6,953 nt of DNA from Pseudomonadota bacterium (lineage in GTDB: Bacteria; Desulfobacterota; Desulfobacteria; Desulfobacterales; RPRI01): NCBI GenBank assembly GCA_018830925.1, contig JAHJRK010000051.1, positions 1 to 6,953 of the forward strand, given 5' to 3'. Position 1 is the first letter of the stretch; each line of letters starts with the position of its first letter. A program made the position numbers and the translations under genes. Positions 1-5,300 of the stretch are shown in pieces. Under the pieces are notes generated by a model. It made no database searches, was not told where the DNA came from, and worked only from the letters and a program-made list of their open reading frames with translations.

Positions 1-534
1 GAGCATCGGTTTTGAAAGAAGGCCGAGGATAAAGAAAAACATTACCGTCAGATATCTGTAAAGAGCCGGTCTTTTAGTATAGTAAATATATGCAAACATT
101 GTAAGCATCCAGAAAAGGGTGCTTAAAACATTCTTTCTTTCGGCAATCCATGCCACAGATTCAACATTGATCGGGTGGATGGCAAACAACGAAGCAACTA
201 TGGCGCTCCTCCATAGTGCTCCTGTTGCCTGTTTTAAAATAAAAAACAAAAGAATACTGCTTACTATATGAAGGAACAGATTGATTAAATGATGCATGCC
301 GGGATTTAAACCGAATATCCGGCAATCTATCATGTGAGAAATCAGAGATAGGGGATGCCAGTAAGCTACCTCATTAAAGCTGAATGCCCATATTAAATTT
401 TTTAAGGTTATCCCTGACTGAACGGTTTTGTTTGCGGTAACATAAAGATTGTCGTCGAAATTGACGAAATCATAAGTTATAATCCTTCCGTATAGAAACA
501 GGGTGATTATGGCAATGAAAAGGCATACAGCTAT
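1..534 (-). repeat. Diverged direct repeat copy, paralogous to 2410-2952
   Basis: The coding DNA here aligns codon by codon with 2410-2952, the matching part of the adjacent paralogue. There is a three-codon deletion between the WAF.F and YWHP motifs. The two copies lie in the same orientation about 2.4 kb apart, which indicates an old tandem gene duplication rather than a recent one, since the proteins are only about 60% identical. The left boundary is set by the window edge. Confidence 0.75.
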
Positions 535-585
535 GTCTCTGCCTTTTCCAGTAAACAATTTATGCTTGCCGTCTTTCAGCATCAT
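1..585 (-). CDS. TMTC-like GT-C membrane protein, paralogue of the neighbouring gene (3' end beyond left edge)
   Basis: An uninterrupted reading frame of 195 codons starts at ATG 585 and runs off the left edge without a stop, so only the N-terminal part is visible. An in-frame TAA at 594-592 limits the start to ATG 585 or the adjacent ATG 582; no strong Shine-Dalgarno is seen (only AAGATAGA-like purines). The protein has a short charged N-terminus, a membrane segment at about residues 18-36, and a loop with the acidic pair in NFDDNLYVT (42-50). It then has YWHP, GMHHL, the block HPINVESVAWIAERKNVLST, and ends at GLLSKPML. This matches the 616-3012 product at about 95 of 157 residues aligned by eye from the NFDDN region onward. 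By family analogy it is a polyprenyl-phosphate-sugar-dependent glycosyltransferase, probably with TPRs further on, but that part is not visible. It starts 30 nt after the preceding stop, which suggests the same transcript. The coding frame is certain; the enzymatic role is inferred. Confidence 0.88.
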   Translation of the reverse strand, partial: MMLKDGKHKLFTGKGRDIAVCLFIAIITLFLYGRIITYDFVNFDDNLYVTANKTVQSGITLKNLIWAFSFNEVAYWHPLSLISHMIDCRIFGLNPGMHHLINLFLHIVSSILLFFILKQATGALWRSAIVASLFAIHPINVESVAWIAERKNVLSTLFWMLTMFAYIYYTKRPALYRYLTVMFFFILGLLSKPML

Positions 586-615
586 TCTATCTTATCGGAA
601 TAAACTTTTTAGAAT

Positions 616-3012
616 TTATTTTTTTACCGCAAGATCCATGTAGTAAGAGGTGTTCCGGATATTATAAAGATTCTTATCTGACCGCATAAAGTCCCAGTTA
701 TTAAAACCATTAGCAACGGCTTTTTTAAGCCATTCCTGTGATCTTTCCTTATCATCCAATAAAGAATAAACGGAAGCGATGAAATAGTACCCGTAGGCAT
801 AACCGGGGTTCAATTTGATTGCTCTCTCTGCTTCAGAAATAGCCTTGCTGAAATTGCCCTTCATCGCATATATTTTTGCAAGTTTTATTATGCCTTCATG
901 ATTATCCGGACTTATCATAACTGCTCTCTTATAATGCTCTTCGGCAGAATCGAATCGCTTATACTTTACATATAAATCGCCAAGATTAACATAAAGCGTA
1001 AAATCGCCCGGTTTGCCGGCAATTTTTATAAGTATGCTTTTTTCTTCCTTTTGAAACTTTTCATTTTTTTCCAACACCGTTTTTATTTTTTCCATGGCAC
1101 TATCATCTTCCGGTTTTATTTCCGCCGCTCTCCTCAAATGAGACAGTGCTTTATCATAATCACCGGCATAAAAAAGCATTTCTCCAAGGTTCACATGCGC
1201 TTCAGGCATATTTGGATCAAGTCTTAAGGCCTCATTATAATGCTTAACGGCATATCCTGTTCTTCCGAGTTTATTGTACGCAAGCCCAAGGTTATTATGG
1301 GCTTCTGCATAAAAAGGGTTTAAACTGACCGATCTTGCATAATGAGAAACAGCCTGCTCGATTCTGCCTTGCCTATACAGTAAAAGACCGAGGTTGTAAT
1401 GAGCTTCGTCGTAGTCAGGATTGATTCTGAGCGCTTCAATAAAATGAAACATTGCCTCTTTGCCTTTTCCGAGTTCAAACAGGACGCATCCAAAATTATT
1501 ATGTATCTTATAAATGTTTGGCCCGTACCTTAACGCTTCGGAATAATACCGTATTGAGTCATCAATTCTGCCCAGTTTATAAAATGCTGTTGCAAGATTG
1601 TTATGTGCCTTCGCGTAATCAGGCTTCAATATTAGAGCTTCTTTATAATAACTGACAGCTTCTGAATATTTGCTTTCTTTTACCAGAACATTTCCCATAT
1701 TGTTTAACATAACAGGATTTACAGGCCCCACTTCAAGAGCGTGCTTATAGAGAGATTTACTGTCTTGCCAGTATTTAAGCTGAATATTTGTTGCGGTCGA
1801 AAGAGCAAAAAGAATTGTAATAGATATTGCAGCGGCCAAATAATTGTTAAGATGATATTTGCTTAATAATTCATACCCCCCCCATGAAATTATGACAAAT
1901 AAACCTATATATGGAATATATGCCCAGCGGTCGGCCATCATAGGCCAAAGCCCGCCCTGAACAATTCCGGAAACAGGTACAAGTGTTCCGATAAACCAGA
2001 ACCACCCTGTACCAAGAAAGCGAAAACGACTCATCTTAAACAGAACATAAATGGTAACCGATACAAGCAAAATCAGAGAGGCAACAATCTTCCAGACGGC
2101 TATGCTTGCAGGAAAAGGATAATAAACCGAAAGGTCTGATGGGCAGATCATCTTGCCTATGTAAGCTGGATAGGAAACTATCGCGTTTTCAAGACGAAGG
2201 TTCATGGGTACAAGGTTGACCGATGTAAGATTACCTATTCTCCTCAAAGAAACCGATGAAAGATAAACTGAAACAAAAGATAAGATAAAAAAGGGGGTTT
2301 TCTCCAATATAATATTGAAAATCAACCTCTTCTGCAATCCGGGATGTCCGAGTTCAAATCTTTCAAGAGGCCAATAGTCAAAAAGAAAAAGCGCGAAAGG
2401 AAGAGTCACAAGCATGGGCTTTGAAAGAAGGCCAAAAACGAAAAATAATATTGTAACAAAATACTTTATAATATCCGGATGCCTAGTATAATAAACATAA
2501 GAAAGCATCGTGAGCATCCAGAAAAATGTACTCAAAACGTTCTTTCTTTCCGCAATCCATGCAACCGAATCCACATTCACCGGATGTAAAGCAAAAAGAG
2601 CTGCAACAAAAGCGCTTCGCCATAGATCGCCTGTAACGGTGGACAAAATATAAAACAGCAGAATGCTGTTTGCCGCATGTAAAAGAAGGCTTGTCAGATG
2701 ATGCATACCGGCATTTAAATCAAACAGCTGATAATCGAGCATGTGAGACAACCATGTCACAGGATGCCAGTATACCTGACTTTTTCCGTCCGTAAATTTA
2801 AAGGCCCACAAAACACCGCTAAGACTGATTCCTTTTTTTACGATAGAATTGTCGGTTACATAAATGTTGTCATCAAAAGTTATAAATTCATGGTTTATGA
2901 CCTGCCGATAAACTGCAAAAGTTATTATAAAAAGAACGATACCGATTAAAATTCTATACTTAGCCGAACAAGCCTTTTGACAGTTATTATTATTTTCGGA
3001 TATTTTTATCAT
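616..3012 (-). CDS. TMTC-like GT-C glycosyltransferase with C-terminal TPR array
   Basis: This is a 798-residue inner-membrane protein in two halves. Residues about 20-410 are polytopic, with roughly ten hydrophobic segments. Visible motifs are the first-loop acidic pair FDDN (46-49), YWHP (81-84), GMHHL (102-106), HPVNVDSVAWIAERKNVLST (143-162), LLSKPMLVTLPFALFLFDYW (195-214), the segment about 257-301 ending in SVYYPFP, and MADRWAYIPYIGL (359-371). These are typical of bacterial relatives of eukaryotic TMTC O-mannosyltransferases (GT-C fold; DD is the likely catalytic site). Residues 431-770 form ten 34-residue TPR-type periods, followed by a short tail ending DLAVKK. In TMTCs the TPRs face the ER lumen, so a periplasmic location for binding an acceptor or partner is inferred. 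The ATG overlaps the upstream stop as ATGA, with GAAAGAAGAAA just before it. A G8 run lies at codons 377-379. Donor sugar and acceptor are unknown. Many relatives are annotated only as TPR proteins. Confidence 0.9.
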   Translation of the reverse strand: MIKISENNNNCQKACSAKYRILIGIVLFIITFAVYRQVINHEFITFDDNIYVTDNSIVKKGISLSGVLWAFKFTDGKSQVYWHPVTWLSHMLDYQLFDLNAGMHHLTSLLLHAANSILLFYILSTVTGDLWRSAFVAALFALHPVNVDSVAWIAERKNVLSTFFWMLTMLSYVYYTRHPDIIKYFVTILFFVFGLLSKPMLVTLPFALFLFDYWPLERFELGHPGLQKRLIFNIILEKTPFFILSFVSVYLSSVSLRRIGNLTSVNLVPMNLRLENAIVSYPAYIGKMICPSDLSVYYPFPASIAVWKIVASLILLVSVTIYVLFKMSRFRFLGTGWFWFIGTLVPVSGIVQGGLWPMMADRWAYIPYIGLFVIISWGGYELLSKYHLNNYLAAAISITILFALSTATNIQLKYWQDSKSLYKHALEVGPVNPVMLNNMGNVLVKESKYSEAVSYYKEALILKPDYAKAHNNLATAFYKLGRIDDSIRYYSEALRYGPNIYKIHNNFGCVLFELGKGKEAMFHFIEALRINPDYDEAHYNLGLLLYRQGRIEQAVSHYARSVSLNPFYAEAHNNLGLAYNKLGRTGYAVKHYNEALRLDPNMPEAHVNLGEMLFYAGDYDKALSHLRRAAEIKPEDDSAMEKIKTVLEKNEKFQKEEKSILIKIAGKPGDFTLYVNLGDLYVKYKRFDSAEEHYKRAVMISPDNHEGIIKLAKIYAMKGNFSKAISEAERAIKLNPGYAYGYYFIASVYSLLDDKERSQEWLKKAVANGFNNWDFMRSDKNLYNIRNTSYYMDLAVKK
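703..1722 (-). repeat. TPR-coding array, ten 34-codon periods
   Basis: Codons 431-770 of the 798-residue protein divide into ten consecutive 34-residue units with no phase slip. Period ends fall on P464, P498, P532, P566, P600, P634, P668, P702 and P736. Units 1-6 and 8-10 carry the usual TPR pattern, for example AHNNL..A..KLGR....A...Y.EALRL.P. Unit 7 (635-668) is highly charged, lacks the consensus glycine and alanines, and looks like a degenerate or helical spacer unit. The repeat is protein-level; the 102-nt units have diverged in DNA. Such arrays form superhelical protein- or peptide-binding surfaces. Confidence 0.85.
1876..1883 (-). repeat. G8 homopolymer tract (C8 on plus strand) inside the TPR/GT-C gene
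   Basis: Eight consecutive C on the plus strand give TGG-GGG-GGG in the coding strand, codons W377-G378-G379, near the end of the membrane half. It is the only G/C run this long that I see in this AT-rich window. Gain or loss of one base would shift the frame before the TPR array. Whether it actually varies cannot be told from one sequence. Confidence 0.6.
2410..2952 (-). repeat. Diverged direct repeat copy, paralogous to 1-534
   Basis: This is the partner of the copy at the left edge and encodes residues 21-201 of the TMTC-like protein. The strongest conservation is in the FDDN loop and in the SVAWIAERKNVLST block, which is identical in both products. That marks these as the functionally constrained segments. 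Confidence 0.75.
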
Positions 3013-3803
3013 TTTCTTCTTTCAAGAACAATTAATGCAAACATCGCCCATGAGCTGATCCTTTTTTGCATAATCATTTCCAATCCCCGGCACAATGGAA
3101 AAAGAAAACCGGGCATTAAGCTGCGCATAGATACTCCACCCGATAAAAGGTAGCAAAACGGCGTATGCAAACTGATTTTTCTGATTTCCCAATCGGGATA
3201 TTTTTCTTCGAATATTGCTCTGTCACGTTCGAAAACAATCCATGGAAGAGCCGAATTTGCATGTGACAGAGGGCCTCCTTTAGGAAGGTCCCATTTCTCT
3301 ATGTTTTTGTCGAAAGGTTCATGGTGCAGATGCCTGTATATAATTTCTGACCAACTCGTTATCCACGGCTCAATCATGACTATAACACCCCTTTCTCTGA
3401 CACAGAAAGAGGCCTGTCTGAAAAAAGAATCGGTATGCGGAATATGATGAAACACATTGACCATGGCAATTCCGCCAAGAGCATTTTCCTTAAAAGGAAT
3501 ATGGGTTGCGTCAAGAACAGCATCAACTGAAGATATTTTCAGAATTTCCGAAGTTATTAAATTTGGCAGATATTCTTTTAAAAATCCTCCCCCCGATCCT
3601 ATTTCAAGAAAAGGCTCCGTGCGATCGGCAGGTAATGCCCGTATAATCATCTTATAGAATTCTTCATATAATCTTCTTAAAAAAACCTTCTCTTTGATTA
3701 TCCGGAGCCTCAGCGCGGCAGCTTCGGATGAATCGATATCAACCCCACGGACACAGGGATGAGTCAAACATGATTTGATGAGTTTTATTAACATGCTGGT
3801 CAT
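3009..3803 (-). CDS. Class I SAM-dependent methyltransferase (Methyltransf_11-like)
   Basis: A 264-residue, mostly soluble protein. The N-terminal helical part (about 20-55, rich in R/K/E) precedes a Rossmann-type methyltransferase core. Motif I for SAM binding is FLEIGSGGGFLKEYLP (65-80). DATHIPFKENALGGIAMVNV with FHHIP (98-122) matches motifs II-III of the Methyltransf_11 style, and GVIVMIEPW (139-147) is a late-strand motif often seen in this family. The C-terminus (about 225-260) is hydrophobic and may sit against the membrane. The gene overlaps the preceding stop as ATGA at 3803-3800 and is itself overlapped the same way by the next gene, so it is translated within an operon. An alternative start is M4 at 3794. 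The acceptor is unknown; a sugar, lipid carrier or another small molecule are all possible. Its position between a DPM1-like enzyme and GT-C proteins suggests a glycan-related substrate. Confidence 0.88.
   Translation of the reverse strand: MTSMLIKLIKSCLTHPCVRGVDIDSSEAAALRLRIIKEKVFLRRLYEEFYKMIIRALPADRTEPFLEIGSGGGFLKEYLPNLITSEILKISSVDAVLDATHIPFKENALGGIAMVNVFHHIPHTDSFFRQASFCVRERGVIVMIEPWITSWSEIIYRHLHHEPFDKNIEKWDLPKGGPLSHANSALPWIVFERDRAIFEEKYPDWEIRKISLHTPFCYLLSGGVSMRSLMPGFLFPLCRGLEMIMQKRISSWAMFALIVLERRK
3013..3023 (-). promoter_or_regulatory. Purine-rich ribosome binding region for the TPR/GT-C gene
   Basis: The minus strand reads GAAAGAAGAAA directly before ATG 3012, inside the last codons of the methyltransferase gene. 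The GAAAG part is about 6 nt from the start. Together with the ATGA stop-start overlap it supports ATG 3012 and translational coupling. It is a weak Shine-Dalgarno match. Confidence 0.4.
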
Positions 3804-5239
3804 ATAAATTTGATTCTTCTGGCGGCAAAAATGACCATCTTAAGAAGAATCCATCCGTGGCGCCACCGGTCAATGTTTGTTTCTCCATAGGTTCTGGACC
3901 TGTACCGCAAAGGAAGCTCCGCAATCTTAAGATTGAGTTTTGCCGCGCCGAACAAAAGATCAAAATCGCCGAAAGGATCAAAATTTCCAAAATATCCTCT
4001 GTTCTTTGATATCAGTTCGTAGTCTTTCTTAAACAGAACTTTGGTCCCGCAGAGTGTATCTTTTACCGGCTGATCGAGGAGCCAGGAGAATGCCAGACTG
4101 AAAAATTTATTGCCGGCAATATTCAAAAATCTCATAGCTTCATCTTCCATCGGATAGACAAGGCGCACTCCGTTAATAAATTCACCTTTCCCGGAAATAA
4201 TCGCTTCATAAAAACGGGGCAATACTTCCGGAGGAACGGTCATATCGGCATCAAGGATCATGAGTATATCGCAGCATGCTTTTTCAAAACCGAGACGAAC
4301 GGCATCGCCTTTTCCCATTTTCTTCTGCCGGTAGACTTTTATATTTTTGTCAGGATATTTTTTGATCATGCTTTCGGCAATCTCATATGTCCCATCACTT
4401 GAATGCCCTTCAACAAAAATGATTTCCGTTTCTTTTCCTAAATGCGGTATCCTTTTTATTATTCCTTCAATATTTCCCGCTTCATTACGCGCCGGTATGA
4501 TTACTGAAACAGACGAAGGGTCACCATTATTTGAAAGAGGTTCGGGCCTTGCTACAACCATATTTGTAAGTGCAAACCAGCTGAAAGGAAAAAAGCGCAC
4601 AGCATATCGGTTTGCGAGATTCGAAATAAACGGAAAATAGAGAGGAAGAATTATATGACTGCCATGTTTTATAATTTCGAAACCGGATAATTTAAGCAGG
4701 TTCAAAATATCATCCGGAGACAGCCAGTTCTGTTCAAGAACCAGGTGGCCGAGTCCCAGTCTTTTTACAATACCGAGAGGAATTCGCCAGAGGTTATTAA
4801 AATAATTGATTACAATCCGGGTTCCGGGATGGGAGAGTTTCTGAATATTTTCAAATGTACACTGAACATCCCACAAATCATTGACAAGATCGGACAGAAT
4901 TATCACATCAAATTTAGTCTTGAGAGCAACCTCATAAGCATCGGCACACAGGAAAAAAAGATTCTTATGTTTCCCGGAAGCGCGTCTTATCATCTCATGG
5001 GAAAAATCGACACCTACTCCAAATGCCGGCTCAACTGAAGAGAGCAAATCTCCGTGGCCGCATCCGAGTTCAAGAACCTTCAGTCCGGGAGGTATGACAA
5101 ACCGGTAGTAATGCTTAAGAAGATCATGGTAATACTTACCAACTCCCGGTTTCTCTTCCTTCCATATTGAAACTCTGTCCCAGTTTTCAATACGTTTCCG
5201 CCTGTAAGTTATTTCAGCAATATCAAAATTGCTTTGCAT
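3800..5239 (-). CDS. Bifunctional SAM methyltransferase / DPM1-like family 2 glycosyltransferase
   Basis: A 479-residue fusion. Residues about 1-230 are a class I methyltransferase: motif I VLELGCGHGDLL (55-66), GVDFSHEM (76-83) with the ribose-binding acidic D78, and FLCADA (96-101). A hydrophobic stretch (about 195-230) ends at the domain border. Residues about 243-479 are a GT-A family 2 transferase: VSVIIPARNEAGNI (244-257), VEGHSSDGT (276-284), KMGKGDAVRLGF (307-318), the metal/NDP-sugar motif LDADMT (329-334), DTLCGTKVLF (394-403), and a basic end around RSRTYGETNIDRWRHG (447-462). This is the polyprenyl-phosphate mannose/glucose synthase style. The protein stops soon after and lacks the C-terminal membrane pair found in some DPM synthases. 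The expected role is charging polyprenyl phosphate from an NDP-sugar at the cytoplasmic face. The sugar and the methylation target cannot be read. ATG 5239 is preceded by GGGAT about 7 nt upstream. No frameshift is seen at the junction, so the fusion looks genuine. Confidence 0.9.
   Translation of the reverse strand: MQSNFDIAEITYRRKRIENWDRVSIWKEEKPGVGKYYHDLLKHYYRFVIPPGLKVLELGCGHGDLLSSVEPAFGVGVDFSHEMIRRASGKHKNLFFLCADAYEVALKTKFDVIILSDLVNDLWDVQCTFENIQKLSHPGTRIVINYFNNLWRIPLGIVKRLGLGHLVLEQNWLSPDDILNLLKLSGFEIIKHGSHIILPLYFPFISNLANRYAVRFFPFSWFALTNMVVARPEPLSNNGDPSSVSVIIPARNEAGNIEGIIKRIPHLGKETEIIFVEGHSSDGTYEIAESMIKKYPDKNIKVYRQKKMGKGDAVRLGFEKACCDILMILDADMTVPPEVLPRFYEAIISGKGEFINGVRLVYPMEDEAMRFLNIAGNKFFSLAFSWLLDQPVKDTLCGTKVLFKKDYELISKNRGYFGNFDPFGDFDLLFGAAKLNLKIAELPLRYRSRTYGETNIDRWRHGWILLKMVIFAARRIKFI
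3814..3820 (-). promoter_or_regulatory. Possible ribosome binding site for the stand-alone methyltransferase
   Basis: AGAAGAA on the minus strand lies 10 nt before ATG 3803, within the end of the fusion gene. It favours ATG 3803 over the next in-frame ATG at 3794. The spacing is long and the match is weak, so coupling through the ATGA overlap may matter more. Confidence 0.3.
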
Positions 5240-5300
5240 ATTTTTATCCCGGATACATAATTGTTGCGATTACTAAAAAATATTGGCTAAAACCCTGAGC
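5240..5300 (-). other. 61-nt intergenic gap within the putative operon
   Basis: This is the longest gap between genes in the window. I see no convincing -35/-10 pair in the transcribed direction. A GGCT/AGCC pairing (4 bp, 9-nt loop) near 5285-5301 followed by AATATTTTTT is too weak to call a terminator. GGGAT just before ATG 5239 may serve as a ribosome binding site. Read-through from the upstream gene is the simplest reading. Confidence 0.5.

Noticed and set aside
586..615. Promoter or terminator between the two TMTC-like genes
   Set aside because: Thirty AT-rich nucleotides with no stem and no recognisable -35/-10 spacing; most simply an operon spacer.
1452..2949. Short plus-strand frames opposite the TPR gene
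   Set aside because: They are antisense to conserved TPR and FDDN-region codons and show no independent coding signal.
3739..3990. 83-codon minus-strand frame in another phase, over the fusion/methyltransferase junction
   Set aside because: It overlaps two well-supported genes with clear motifs and an ATGA junction; its own sequence resembles no family.
4347..5038. Two 97-codon plus-strand frames opposite the fusion gene
   Set aside because: They are shadows of conserved methyltransferase and GT2 motifs on the other strand; neither shows a motif or ribosome binding site.
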